DNA from: Microplitis mediator | Taxonomy: Eukaryota; Arthropoda; Insecta; Hymenoptera; Braconidae | Assembly (NCBI RefSeq): GCF_029852145.1 | Contig: NC_079974.1 | Coordinates: 22,174,082 to 22,238,081, forward strand | DNA: 64,000 nucleotides | Reading direction: 5' to 3' | Shown here: positions 26,261 to 37,349 of the stretch, in pieces | Layout of the letters: each line of letters starts with the position of its first letter | How positions within the stretch are numbered: position 1 is the first letter of the stretch | Notes under the pieces: model-generated | Told to the model about the DNA's origin: nothing | The model's input: the letters and a program-made list of their open reading frames with translations, nothing else | The model's database searches: none | Translations under genes and position numbers: made by a program

Positions 26261-27640
26261 ATGGCTACTTTTCAAGAAGGTTGTGTTTTCTGTAAAATAA
26301 TTAAAGGCGAATCGCCTTCCGAGAGCATTTACGAGGTAACTCCACTTTAAATAAATATATTAATTAATATATAAATATATAAAAAATTTATATTTAATTT
26401 CAGGATGATGACTTGATTTGTATAAAAGATATAAACCCAGCATCAGATCATCATTATCTGATAATTCCAAAGAATCATATCGCGAATGCCAAAGAATTGA
26501 AACCTGAAGACGAACCTCTGTGTAATTATTTGGATTTTTAAAATTATACTTGAATGTGATGGCAAAAGATTATTTGTATTATATATCACATCTAAATGAT
26601 TGCTGATTACAGATGACAAAATAGTTGATACTGTTGAAGTTGTAGCGGCGCAGCAGGGCCTTGATCTTGGAGCAACTCGGACAGGTTTCCACTGGCCTCC
26701 TTTCAATACCGTAAATCATTTACATTTACATGTTATATATCCCGTTGAAAAAATGGGATTTATTAAGCGACAAATGTTTAAACCGAACTCCATGTGGTTC
26801 GTAAGTGTAAGTACTCGTGTCTGATTAATTTATCAAATGATATCCAGGTGAAAAAATATATGAGAGTTTGAATTTTTTTATTTTTTATTGAGTCCTGGAG
26901 AGCCAGAGATTTTTAGGTAAAGTTTCCTGGTATTTGACATCCGATTGTGGGCGTAGATTTTGGGAAACGAGTCCGGAGTTTGATGGTCAGATTTTACATC
27001 AAATGAACGTCAATTTCGTTGTTTAGTTCATTGACTACAATATGAATGCAAAGTGACTGTAAATTTTAATTTGTAACTTCTGCTGAGATTTTGACATCCG
27101 ATAGTGGGCGTAGATTTTGGGAAACCGGAATCCGGAGTTTGATAGTTAGATTTTACATCAAATAAACGTCAATTTTTGTTGTTTAGTTCATTGATTACAT
27201 TATGAGTGCAAATTGACTGTAAATTTTAATTTGTAACTTCTGCTGAGGTTTTGACATCCGATAGTAAACGTAGATTTTGGGAAACCTGAATCCTGAGTTT
27301 GCTGGTTAGATTTTCTATCAAAGAGAAAATTGACAGCAAATTTTTATTTTTGTCTTGCTGACATTTTGTCCTCCGAAACTGGGCCCACGCCCATATTGAG
27401 CTAAATTACCGAATTGACGTCAGTTTGAAGACAAAGTGGGTCTTGAAAAATATGACTTTCCATTATTGTTGCCAGCAGACATTTTTTACGATGAAATTGA
27501 TGATGACTAATGACAATATTTTTTCACCTGGATAAAATTATTTGATTCAAGTTCTACTCGACTATTAATAATAATAATAATTAATTATTTATAAATTACA
27601 GACTGATTACGTGAAATCCCGCTTCAATTTGACGAGTTAA
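26261..27640 (+). CDS. HINT3: HINT3-like HIT-family nucleotide hydrolase (4 exons, 139 aa)
   Basis: Exons are 26261-26335, 26404-26521, 26613-26800 and 27602-27640 (stop TAA), all with GT/AG junctions and consistent phase. The product starts MATFQEGCVFCKIIKGE, typical of HIT proteins, and carries HLHLHVIYP, the histidine triad whose middle histidine is the nucleophile, near residue 101. The short last exon (TDYVKSRFNLTS) completes the (W)F.(T/S)(A/V)D-type end seen in HINT3 proteins. The family cleaves adenosine 5'-phosphoramidates and acyl-adenylates. The third intron has been lengthened by a transposable element (26842-27533). HINT3 is preferred over HINT1 or APTX for its length and C-terminus. 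Confidence 0.88.
26842..27533. mobile_element. MITE with internal ~159-bp tandem repeats, in HINT3 intron 3
   Basis: Ends ATCCAGGTGAAAAAATAT and ATATTTTTTCACCTGGAT are inverted. Inside, a unit of about 159 bp starting CATCCGAT(T/A)GTGGGCGTAG is repeated near 26938, 27096 and 27255, with a degenerate fourth near 27370. No coding frame. Confidence 0.72.
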
Positions 27641-27912
27641 TGAAACAATAGAGTAATTAAAGTAAATAAATAAATAAATATTCAACGAATATTGATCCTA
27701 GGAATTAGTAGAATGGTCTAGATCTAGGTCTAGGTCTAGCACTTAATTAATTAATTTTTTTTTATACTTCATTTCCTTACTTCCTTAATTAATTGATTAA
27801 ATTTAATTAAACTTTACTGTATTGGATAATTATTTATTGATAAAAGTAAATTAGCAATGTACAGTATGTGATATTAATGATTAATGTTAATGACTATTAT
27901 ATGTGGGAATAA

Positions 27913-28211
27913 TTAGTCGATCTGCTTGGGGTAAATTCCTTCGCTGAACATCCGCTGCCACTCTTTGCCCTGAGGAAACTCGTAGTCGAGGATCGCTTGG
28001 TCCTTGAGCTTTGTTGAGTAACCAGGAAGACTTGGTGGCATGAAATTTCCATTTTTGACTACTGTAGGATTTACAAAGTGCTCGTGTTGTTGGTCCACGT
28101 ATTCAATTATTCGATTATCAGTAGTGCCACTCAGGGAGAGGTAATCCCACATTTGTAAATGCTGTACCATTTCACAGAGTCCGACTCCGCCAGCATGTGG
28201 ACACACTGGAA
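27913..28211 (-). pseudogene. second copy of the last ENOSF1 exon
   Basis: This 299-bp block is the same length as the last exon of ENOSF1 (42695-42993) and keeps its frame, stop codon and CAG acceptor. It reads [17 protein letters not shown] and so includes the family's catalytic histidine (PHAGG). About six residues differ from the other copy. The similarity continues downstream to about 27737 and weakly into the intron side to about 28290. No other ENOSF1 exon is near, so alone it is a fragment. It could still serve as an alternative terminal exon for the gene 16 kb away on the same strand, but that is unproven. Substitutions look largely amino-acid changing, which favours relaxed constraint. 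Confidence 0.82.
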
Positions 28212-28418
28212 CTGATCGTTTTATTTTGTAATGATTATTAAAATAAAATATCTTTTTAAAACTAATCATCATTTGCCCATTCAATGTCTTGTCAAATCCT
28301 TAAATTTTGAATCCAGAAGATCCGATAGTTGATTACTTAATTTTTATTTTTTTAGCCACGAAAAGTTATCTTACACCCAAGTCTTGCTTCAGACTTTCCA
28401 AAGACTGATGACGCCGAC

Positions 28419-29704
28419 TTAGCCCACAGAAATTAGCCAAATCGGCGGTGCCAACTGGAAATTGATCGAAAAATTATAATTTTTTGAAATTTCGATACCA
28501 AGTAGGATAATAAGAAATTCTAACAAGTATCTAACGGTGGTCTCAATTTGTTTATAAATAATAGGCAAACAAAAAGAACGTAAATTAAAAATTAAATATC
28601 TCTGAAACTATCAATCTGGCGGGTTAAGTTTTCACATAAAATTTGTAGAGCTTAATAAAATGTACAATTTTGCTTTTGGGTAAATCCCCGTCAGACTGAT
28701 AGTTTATTAGTTTTTAACAATCGAAGTTTTATAAACAAATTGAGCTAGCAAGCTGAAAAATCAACCGATTTCATTTTTTCTTTTTTCCACATATTTCTGG
28801 TAATAAAAGGAACATTTTTAATATTTTTCAAAAATTTTGTCTCAAAAATTTGATTTTTAAAAATCAAAAAACCGCTTTTTCTTTGGAAGCCAATATCTCC
28901 AAAACTAAATTTACTACAGCACTCGCACCTATTCTAAAAAATCTAGAATTTAATTGCAAAAAACTCGGCTATTTTGAAAAAAATTAATTTTTGATTGGGT
29001 CCCTCCTGGAGGGGGAACTCAACAGTAGTGCTCCACTGATATCCCCCTCTACCATCAGTCCGGGTAGCGAACGCGCTCGCTTTATCGAAACTCCGCTCGC
29101 GTTCAACTCGCTATTATTTGACCCCAATCAAAAATTAATTTTTTTCAAAATAGCCGAGTTTTTCGCAATTAAATTCTAGATTTTTTAGAATAGGTGCGAG
29201 TGCTGTAGTAAATTTAGTTTCGGAGATATTGGCTTCCAAAGAAAAAGCGGTTTTTTGATTTTTAAAAATCAAATTTTTGAGACAAAAATTTTGAAAAATA
29301 TTAAAAATGTTCCTTTTATTACCAGAAATATGTGGAAAAAAGAAAAAATGAAATCGGTTGATCTTTCAGCTTGCTAGCTCAATTTGTTTATAAAACTTCG
29401 ATTGTTAATAACTAATAAACTATCAGTCTGACGGGGATTTACCCAAAAGCAAAATTGTAGATTTTATTAAGCTCTACAAATTTTATGTGAAAACTTAACC
29501 CGCCAGATTGATAGTTTCAGAGATATTTAATTTTTAATTTACGTTTTTTTTTGTTCGCCTATTATTTATAAACAAATTGAGACCGCCGTTAGATACTTGT
29601 TAGAATTTCTTATTATCCTACTTGGTATCGAAATTTCAAAAAATTAAAATTTTTCGATCAATTTCCAGTTGGCACCGCCGATTTGGCTAATTTTTGTGGG
29701 CTAA
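28419..29704. mobile_element. long foldback (palindromic) element, about 1.3 kb
   Basis: Left arm from TTAGCCCACAGAAATTAGCC and right arm ending GGCTAATTTTTGTGGGCTAA are inverted and match almost continuously for about 570 bp each. Between them is a single-copy loop of about 140 bp (about 28995-29135). No target duplication was found. The arms share no clear similarity with the hAT-like elements at 24-26 kb. The transcript would form a long hairpin. Confidence 0.8.
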
Positions 29705-30021
29705 CTTGCTTAAGACTTAAAATATGAATTTACTGAAGACCTCCTTGAGAAACCTACTAGTGATTCAGTCGCATCTTAAAAAATTTTTTAGTTATAAAAA
29801 AAAAATAATGAATTTTATAAATTCGTAAAAAATAAAATTTATTCTTTTATTTCTGCAAAGGGAATAAAAGATAAAATAATTTTTTTTACCATAAATAAGG
29901 AGTAAAGGACTTAACGTTATAAAAAAAAATTAAACATTAGCCAACGAAATAAAAAAACAAAAAGATTTAAATTATATTAAATATTTATTATAAAATATAA
30001 ATACATAAAATCTAATCAAAC

Positions 30022-31755
30022 TTAACAAATTTTATCATTACTACATTTTCTTATAAAATCGTCTAATTCCTTATCATTTAAAAATGATGCGATTGTTTCG
30101 TAGCAATCATACGGTAAATGATTGGAAAATAAATCAGACATTATTTCGCTACTTTTTTCGATTGAAGTTCTTCTTTTGATGGCAGTTTCCCAACGATTAT
30201 CAATCATGTGATCATAGTAATAATGCATTTCATCAAAATAATCATCCAGACATAAACTCTGAAAATCTTTATGAGATGAAAGTCTTACTAATTCCGTCAT
30301 TTTACAAGTCAATAGATGCCATAAAGAAATTTTAGTATTTCCAATCGTTGTTTGTTTTAAATATGTGATTGTTTTTTTAAGGTCTTTTTTAACAGATTTG
30401 ACACTGCTTTTGAAGAATCCTTGGCGCACGTAGTGTTCTGGAGAGTGTATTGCAGATAATAATTCTTCTTTAACTGGGAAACCAATCATGTGTCTACTAA
30501 AAACGTAGTACAATAATATTGATTTCAAAATCTTAAAACTTTGCCGATAAGATATAATGAATCGGAAATTATCTCGATCCTTTGGGGAGATAGCTTCCTC
30601 TCGAAATTTTGTAACCATAATTGTTGGAACATCAATGTTCCGCCAATCGAATTTGATATGATGAAGTATAAATAGAGTGACCAAAATCTGTCCATACCTA
30701 GACGTGTAGAAAATAAGTGAATTAACAGATCCGTTTGATCGAAATTTCGCATTGACGTCAGCTCCGGCAGCGTATAAAAGTCTTAATACTTTCAATTTTT
30801 CACTATCAGCATAAAATTCTTTTCTATTATAATACACAGATTGATTATTGGCGTTTACGACCGTGTAAAACGCTACTGGTTCACCATAAATATCTCGATC
30901 GTTGGGATTTGCACCTTTCGCCAAAAATGATTTAACCAACTCGACATTTTTTGCTTCAACAGCGTGCATCAATGATGTTTTATTCGACCTCGTATTTAAA
31001 TGAATATCAGCTCCATGTTCCAACAATAATGCTGTCATTTCTTTGTATTTTCGAGCAATCGAGTAGTGTAACAGCGTTAAATCCATGTCCTTCCAAAAAA
31101 TTGATTGTTTCCATTTATTATGAAAGAATTTATTGTTGAATCGTAGATTTACGTCTGCGCCATTGTTCAAAAGCAATGCCGCTACTTCAACGAAGTTCTT
31201 AAATACCGCGATGTGGATTGGATGGTGAACATCGGCGCATTTCGGGGTAACACTTGCTCCATACCTCAATAGTACTTTTACACACTTAATTTTATTGTTT
31301 AAACAAGCAAGATGTAGCGGCGTATATCCATTTTTTATTGGTCCAGTTAAAACAGAATCGACTCGCGCACCATTTTGGATTAGAAGTTTAACAATCTCGT
31401 GATGTCCATACTGGGCTGCCAAGTGAAGTGGAGAACGGCCTTTTCGTCCTGAACCATTAACATCTGCACCTTGACGAATCCGCAGCTCGACCAGTTTAAT
31501 ATTGCCAACTCGGACGGCATTTTTAAGTATTCCTTCAACTGAATAATCTTTTTTAAGCATAAATTTAACTCTGTTTTTTATGAATGATTTCGCAATTTTT
31601 CCGTGTTCGTTCTTGAATACCGACCTTGGAAAACGATTTTTACTTGAAACCACCGACACTTCTGATTCATTTGAAATTTCCATTACCTCGCAATTCTCGT
31701 CTTCATCTCGAACTTGATTACTTGAAGTAATTTCACTGCTTGTAACACTCGACAT
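30022..31755 (-). CDS. ANK-A: ankyrin-repeat protein with PRANC-like C-terminus (577 aa)
   Basis: Intronless frame starting MSSVTSSEITSSNQ. After an acidic, serine-rich N-terminus, about seven to eight ankyrin repeats run from roughly residue 75 to 345 (for example SPLHLAAQYGHHEIVKLL and TPLHLACLNNKIKCVKVLL). A helical region follows, then a PRANC/F-box-like end near residue 545 (LPYDCYETIASFLNDKELDDF). In poxviruses and Wolbachia this end resembles an F-box and can recruit SCF ubiquitin ligase; here that is inference. No signal peptide. An E-box lies 67 bp upstream and a poly(A) signal on the - strand just past the stop. Closest paralogue is ANK-B. Confidence 0.88.
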   Translation of the reverse strand: MSSVTSSEITSSNQVRDEDENCEVMEISNESEVSVVSSKNRFPRSVFKNEHGKIAKSFIKNRVKFMLKKDYSVEGILKNAVRVGNIKLVELRIRQGADVNGSGRKGRSPLHLAAQYGHHEIVKLLIQNGARVDSVLTGPIKNGYTPLHLACLNNKIKCVKVLLRYGASVTPKCADVHHPIHIAVFKNFVEVAALLLNNGADVNLRFNNKFFHNKWKQSIFWKDMDLTLLHYSIARKYKEMTALLLEHGADIHLNTRSNKTSLMHAVEAKNVELVKSFLAKGANPNDRDIYGEPVAFYTVVNANNQSVYYNRKEFYADSEKLKVLRLLYAAGADVNAKFRSNGSVNSLIFYTSRYGQILVTLFILHHIKFDWRNIDVPTIMVTKFREEAISPKDRDNFRFIISYRQSFKILKSILLYYVFSRHMIGFPVKEELLSAIHSPEHYVRQGFFKSSVKSVKKDLKKTITYLKQTTIGNTKISLWHLLTCKMTELVRLSSHKDFQSLCLDDYFDEMHYYYDHMIDNRWETAIKRRTSIEKSSEIMSDLFSNHLPYDCYETIASFLNDKELDDFIRKCSNDKIC

Positions 31756-31821
31756 ATTTTTAATAATAAGTTTTACACAATAGACGATATACGCACAGGC
31801 TAATTTTTAGCTAATGGAAAA

Positions 31822-31827
31822 CACGTG
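31822..31827 (-). promoter_or_regulatory. conserved CACGTG E-box upstream of ANK-A
   Basis: CACGTG sits 67 bp before the ATG inside a block (AACACGTGGTC on the + strand, about TAGACGATATACGCACAG nearer the gene) that is shared by all five ankyrin genes. It is a candidate bHLH/bZIP site, or simply part of a young duplication. Confidence 0.45.
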
Positions 31828-32145
31828 GTCTTTACTTGGATGAAATGTTCTTTACAGTAGTGTACTGTAGTTTGAGGCAGGTAACTTATGGTTAAGCAAC
31901 TTCCGCCCCCTAATTTTCATCCCCACCCTAATGAAAGTTATAGGCTACATTTTGATTCTTTATTTTATAAAATTAATTAATGTATCAGTGAAAAAAAAAT
32001 TCTGTTAGACAGAAAATTAAATATTTTATTTCGTACAAAATATTTATATGGTTATTCTCAATTTATATAGTTCATTTTTTTCCGTGCATCTACTAGCAAT
32101 AAGATTGTTTGTACAGTATTGTGTTTTTAATGAAAAATAAATCAC

Positions 32146-32351
32146 TACACAGAAAAAACAGATATCTTGAGTCAAGAAAATATTTTTGAAGACAAACGTT
32201 TTCGGGAACCAAGTCAAGATTTTCTTGAGCCAAGAGAATTCGTCTTGGTTGGAAAAGATTTCTACTTTATCTGAGAAAATTTAGGTCTCCAAAAAAATTT
32301 TCTTGAATCAACAATATTTACCTTCAGTCGATAATTTTTTTTTTGTGTGTA
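32146..32351. mobile_element. MITE, TACACAGAAAAAA family, copy 2
   Basis: Starts TACACAGAAAAAACAG and ends TTGTGTGTA. The interior matches the copy at 7105-7331 closely (ATATTTTTGAAGACAAACG, TCGGGAACCAA). No coding capacity. Confidence 0.75.
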
Positions 32352-32723
32352 TAGATTAATTTGCGTCTTTATTTATTGTTTATGCCAAATTAAAAACGTA
32401 CAATGAGATAATGGGATACATAAACATCGACAAAAAATAACTTTTCGATGCGTCTGTTACAATGTATTAATTTTAAAAAATATATTGGATTTAAATTTGT
32501 ATCAGAGGATTGCCTCCAAAATAATCGCATCTTGTATTGCCTTCATGGAAGTGTATATCATAATTATTTCTTTCCCAATGCCACATTGTCGAATAAATCA
32601 TGTGCTCTTTTGCTCCCGGCTTCGTCAGTCATGCAAGTACTTTGGATATAATAAGAGGCACATTTATGACCGTCACAACACTCGTAACCTTGCATGGGAT
32701 GACACTAAAATAGCTATTTTCGA

Positions 32724-32946
32724 TACGTAGGATTAAAAAGAGGGTTTGCGGCATGCTTGGATTGGCGACACAAGTCTTGGGTTATGCCGCATTCTCAACG
32801 AGAACGAGTACATACATCTTTCTCGCACGAGCGAAGCGAGTGCGAGAGAGATGTAGGTACGAGTTCTCGTTGTGAATGTAACATATCCCTAGACGAGTGT
32901 TGACAATACATGCATACCGTATCCCTCTTTTTAATCCTTTGTATCG
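32724..32946. repeat. nested hairpin repeat around 32.8 kb
   Basis: An outer pair, GTAGGATTAAAAAGAGGG and CCCTCTTTTTAATCC, encloses an inner pair, TCTCAACGAGAACGAG and GTTCTCGTTGTGAA. The tip is CTCGCACGAGCGAAGCGAGTG. This is a foldback, probably a MITE remnant. Frames read across it are artefacts of the palindrome. A related CTTTAAAGGCAG phrase at 33540 may mark a larger ancestral unit. Confidence 0.6.
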
Positions 32947-33745
32947 AACAATATTTTTTATAACGACTGCCTTTAAAGTTTAATCGAGAGGAATTCAATC
33001 ATTTAGAGAATAAAAAATTACCTTCTAAATATAAACAATTGTACAAGTGTAAATAATAACAATCTATTCATGTTTTATTTTTCAATTGAATTCTATTAAT
33101 TAGTTTATTAATTTTATTAATTAAAATCTCTGACTGTTTTTAATAATGTGAAAATTTTTATTGAACGATTAATAATATGATAATAATATTATTTTCACAA
33201 TACAAACACACAAGTTATGATATTCAATAAGAATAAGAAACATATGATCACTATGCAGGTTTCCAATTGTCGTCTTTCTATTTGCGCATGTGCGAATTTC
33301 AGGATAAATGCGACAGTAGGAGTATATGGAGAAAAAAGTATCACTATCTTTTTCTAACTCGAGTGAACGACGGTTGCTAGGTAATTTGTATACATTTCCT
33401 ATAGGCAATTACTTTTCAGCACAGTAAAATCATGCTGAAAAGTCCAACAGCTGATTTTTCGACATCGTTCTATAGTTTCGTCGAGCTATCGAGAGAAAGA
33501 CCTATTTTACTCGCGCCACACGACGCTCGAATATTGAACTTTAAAGGCAGCAGTTATAAAAAAAAAATTAATTCTTTATAAGTTTGAAATTTTTTTTTTA
33601 TGCAAAATCAACAATTAATTTTCTTTGCGCTTGCGCATGGTTGAAAAATATTCAGACATGATTGCGCAATGAATTAACCCAGGTCACACATGATCTTGCC
33701 TAATTATTGTTATCGCGAAAAAAAAAATATCGACAGGGTTTACTA

Positions 33746-34431
33746 CACTGTAAAAAATCCGGAGTGAATCCGGAGTGAATTGGGAGTGAAATAAAATCCA
33801 AATTCACTCCGGATTCACTCCGCCACTCGGAGTTCCGGAGTTTTAAAAAAAATCACTCCACATGCGGAGTGAATTGGGAGTTTTTTTTAGCGGAGTGATC
33901 TCGGAGTGACGTGGATTTCATTTCACTCCCAATTCACTCCGGTCCGGAGTTTTAATACTTAAATAAATTTATATTAAACTGCTAAACAATATGTGTGTGT
34001 TTGGGTGTGTGAAGGTGTTTGTGTGCGTGTGTGCATGTGTGAAAATTTGTGCGTGTGTGCAAATGTGTGCGTGTGTGCAAATGCGTGCATGTGTACAAAT
34101 GTGTACGTGAGTTTGAATGTGTGCGAGTGCGCGTGTGTGCCTAAATATGTATGTGTGTATGTGTGTGCATATCAGCTGATCAATAATGTAATACGCGAAT
34201 TTTTACTTCGATTTTATTGAGTGGAGTTATATTTTATTAATAATATTTTTAAAACTCCCCTCCGGAGTGAATTTCACTCCGGAGGGATTAAATTAATAAA
34301 AAATTATCTACTCCGCGAAAACTCCCCTGCGGAGTGAATTTCACTCCGAGGGGAGTGAATAATTAAACATTCATTCACTCCGCATTCACTCCGGATTTAA
34401 TCCGCATTCACTCCGCGAATTTTTTACAGTG
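33746..34431. mobile_element. TA-flanked MITE with CACTGTAAAAAAT ends
   Basis: Ends CACTGTAAAAAATCCGGAG and CGCGAATTTTTTACAGTG are inverted and flanked by TA on both sides, suggesting Tc1/mariner-type insertion. The interior is built almost wholly of GGAGTGAAT and its complement ATTCACTCC plus a GT-rich tract (33990-34170). A truncated copy lies at 46837-47296, and an element with the same ends but another interior lies at 59485-59981. Confidence 0.78.
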
Positions 34432-34463
34432 TATTTACGAGTCACCAATAAAAATTTACTCAC

Positions 34464-34565
34464 CCATTTGCCTACGCATCCTTCAACTGCATCAGTATAG
34501 AGGCCAATTATTAAGAAAATTGACAATAATAATAAAATTACTTTCGACATTTTGGTCTTTTGATC
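34464..34565 (-). CDS. signal-peptide exon of a small secreted, probably cysteine-containing protein (partial)
   Basis: The exon lies between a good acceptor (TTTTTCCAG, before 34565) and a canonical donor (GTGAGT, after 34464). It holds 15 bp of 5' UTR and then 29 codons starting MSKVILLLLSIFLIIGLY, a textbook signal peptide, followed by TDAVEGCVGKW. Translation starts at 34550. The next exon should lie at lower coordinates, beyond the TA-flanked element that begins 33 bp away; I could not find it. The arrangement resembles genes for small secreted knottin-like or venom-type peptides, but only one cysteine is visible, so function is open. A 5' non-coding exon is expected above 34600. Confidence 0.5.
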
Positions 34566-34949
34566 CTGGAAAAATAAAATCATTATTTAAATAAATTATT
34601 GTCTGTACCATAAAAGTTTTATAAAAAATATTAGACATCTTTTCGCAAGATAATCAAATTATATAAATTTTTTTTAATATTTAAAATTTGACGCGACAAA
34701 AAGTAACTCACACAGTCCTTTAGAAGTATTCAAAAATAATATATTTATTATCAATTGATCTCTGATTCTATGTCAAGTCTGTCTACATATATAATGTTAT
34801 ATAAGGCAAAACGAAGAATTAAAAATTATTAGATATTTTTATTATAGGTTGATATTACAAATAGGTCGTATTTAAATCTTTTTATATTTTATTCACTATT
34901 ATTATGAATCAAATTTATTATAAATCTCTAAGTGAGAAAATTAATTATG

Positions 34950-35702
34950 TAGGGGAGGGTGGGGCAGAGCGGCCCCCCTGAAATTTTGACCAAAAAATAA
35001 ATTTTTTTTTTTCGACTAATTACTATAAATCCGATATGTTTGCGCATTTTTACCCCTACGCATGACATTTGGGGCAAAATGGACAAGCCCAAAATTTTGA
35101 AAAAGTGATTTTTTCATATTTTTATCGTCAAATTAAAAAAAAATTATTATAATTCCACATTTCTAGCCCTACGCATAACACCTGGGGCAAAATGGACCAG
35201 CCGAAACTTCCGAAAAAATTATTTTTTCATATTTTTCGGCCGTTTCTTTATGTAAGAGGCAAATTTGGTCACTAAAAATTTATGAAAATTAATTTTTTTT
35301 TTTTAGTTGATAAATTTTTGAAATAAAGTAAAATTATAGAATTGATTTTTGTTTTTAGTAAATAACAATTAGTAATTAAGGTAATCGAGAGTGAGCGATT
35401 TTTTACGCTTTAAAAAATTTTTTTCGAGTAATATAAAACCAAAAATAGTTGTCATGAGTAAGAAATACATTCTTAATGATGAAAACAATTTAAAAAAAAA
35501 AAAACGAAAAAAAAAATTTTTTTATCACTTTTTGAAGGGGGGCCGCTCTGCCCCACAAAAAAAAAAAAAAATTTTTTCAGAATTTTGGCAAAATGTCCAT
35601 AAATTTGTTCGAAATAGGACGAAAGTAAAGTGATCATGTGGTTGAAAGCCACAAAAAATAATAATTGGCTTAGGGGGGCCGCTCTGCCCCACCCTCCCCT
35701 AT
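34950..35702. mobile_element. MITE with TAGGGGAGGGTGGGGCAG ends, full copy 1
   Basis: Ends TAGGGGAGGGTGGGGCAGAG and CTCTGCCCCACCCTCCCCTA are inverted. Internal copies of the GCGGCC...CTCTGCCCCAC motif recur. A second full copy at 43423-44176 and a 5'-truncated copy at 39555-40046 lie in the opposite orientation. All three sit within 10 kb of the ankyrin genes. Confidence 0.8.
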
Positions 35703-35716
35703 AAATAATTAATATT

Positions 35717-35944
35717 CACTAAGGAATTTATAAGGAGGTGGAGAAGGAAAAAGAGCTGTTAGATGAACGGAGAGGTCTAGATAATGAAAAATTAGAGCAA
35801 AAATTGATAGCAGAATTAAAAGGAGACATAGACTTAAAGATATGCACGGTCTTCAAGAAAATTGAGGAAATCCTGAGAGTCAACTCAGCGTTACGGAGCG
35901 TGGTGCAAGTGGGATGCCAAGACTGCGACGTGCAAGAAAGATAA
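35717..35944 (+). pseudogene. fragment of an unidentified coiled-coil protein, possibly TE-derived
   Basis: An open frame running to TAA at 35944 reads KEVEKEKELLDERR and then KLEQKLIAELKGDI, charged and heptad-like, ending VGCQDCDVQER. It abuts the end of the MITE at 35702, so its 5' part is missing or displaced. I do not recognise the family; ORF1-like proteins of retroelements are one possibility. An AATAAA lies at 36046. Confidence 0.3.
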
Positions 35945-36307
35945 GAAACCAAAAATAAATAATATATATTAAAAAATAAAAATATATCAAAAGAAAAGAC
36001 AATATTATGTAAAAATTTGTAAAAGACTTAATAGTTGTGCAAATAAAACTATTTTATTATTAATTAATATTCACTAATTATTGTTACTCTTCTTTTTTAT
36101 TTTGTTTTATATCTGATTATTATGAGTATTATTTAGAATATTATTATGTATATTTACAGTTTGTGCACAAAATTTTTCTGTATTTAATATGTTGCCATTT
36201 GGCCTATGACTTGACATTGAATATCAATAAATAAATAAATAAATTCTTGATTCATTTTTGGATAAAATAAAAATATTGGCGATTATTGAAACTTAATATT
36301 TTACTAA

Positions 36308-36723
36308 TACACTAAGAGAACAATTTATTTGAGCCACATAAGATTTGTTTCAGGCAAATAAATCCCATATTTGAATGGACCCAATCAATACTTATTTGAG
36401 CCCGATGAAAAAAGATTTTATACAATTGTATAAAATTATATACGAAAAATGGCCCGATCCAATTGTATACAACTGTATAAAAATCGTATACAATTCTATA
36501 CAAAATGTATACAAGTCTATATAATTATATACAATTTTATACAAATTGTATACAATTGGATCGGGTCATTTTTTCTATCCAATTTATATATAGTCTATAT
36601 ATAATTGTATAAAATCTTTTTTCATCGGGAGACCAAGATATGGTTCATTTGAATGCAATAAATGATTTTGTTCGGTCAAACAAATCTATTTATTTGTCTC
36701 AAATAAATTGTTCCCTCAGTGTA
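36308..36723. mobile_element. TA-flanked MITE with ACACTAAGAGAACAATT ends
   Basis: Ends TACACTAAGAGAACAATTTA and AAATTGTTCCCTCAGTGTA are inverted. An inner pair based on CCCGATGAAAAAAGATTTTA encloses TATACAATTGTATA-type repeats. No coding frame. Confidence 0.72.
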
Positions 36724-37349
36724 CAAAATAATTATAAATAATAATTGTCTTACGTAATTAAAGTAGATCTAAGTGTTTACAACTCTAACACCAAACAGTT
36801 AATGATAATTATCTGCGAATTACAAACGCTATATATACAATGAATATGTCATCAGTTCTTTGTCCATATTTACGTCATAAGAAGCAGATCTCAAGCTCGA
36901 TGATTAAAACTAGTGATCCCTGATGACTTTTGTATATATGAACTTTCAAATTATTACTGAGGTAGCGAACAGGTCAAATTTTCCACTATAATTTTGTTCG
37001 TCTCATATTTTGCTACGATTCTTGTATATTTATCGTGCCCTATGCAGACATAGTTCAAGATTTATCTGAGAGAGTGTGGGGAAATACAGACTTGAAAGTC
37101 TAATTTTATTTGTTCAAATTTCTTTTGCCAGCTTTAACAGCGCGCATAATTGGTAGATTAATAAAAATTCGATTTTCGTAAATCGGACCGAAACCAATAA
37201 CTTCCCGAATTTTAGAAAATTTACAATTTTCTTAGCAGGAAGTTAAAAAGAATGAAACATTAGCCAACGAAATAGAAAATAAAAACAAAAAGAGTTACAT
37301 AACATTAAATATTTATTGTAAAATATATATACATAAAATCAAATCAAAG

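Noticed and set aside
32795..32998. Small cysteine-containing protein on the - strand
   Set aside because: The frame runs across both arms of a hairpin repeat; no signal peptide or splice sites.
33993..34220. Cysteine/valine-rich frame in a GT-rich tract (and the similar one at 47073-47321)
   Set aside because: It is translation of a (GT)n-type microsatellite inside the CACTGTAAAAAAT element, repeated in both copies; no start context or splice sites.
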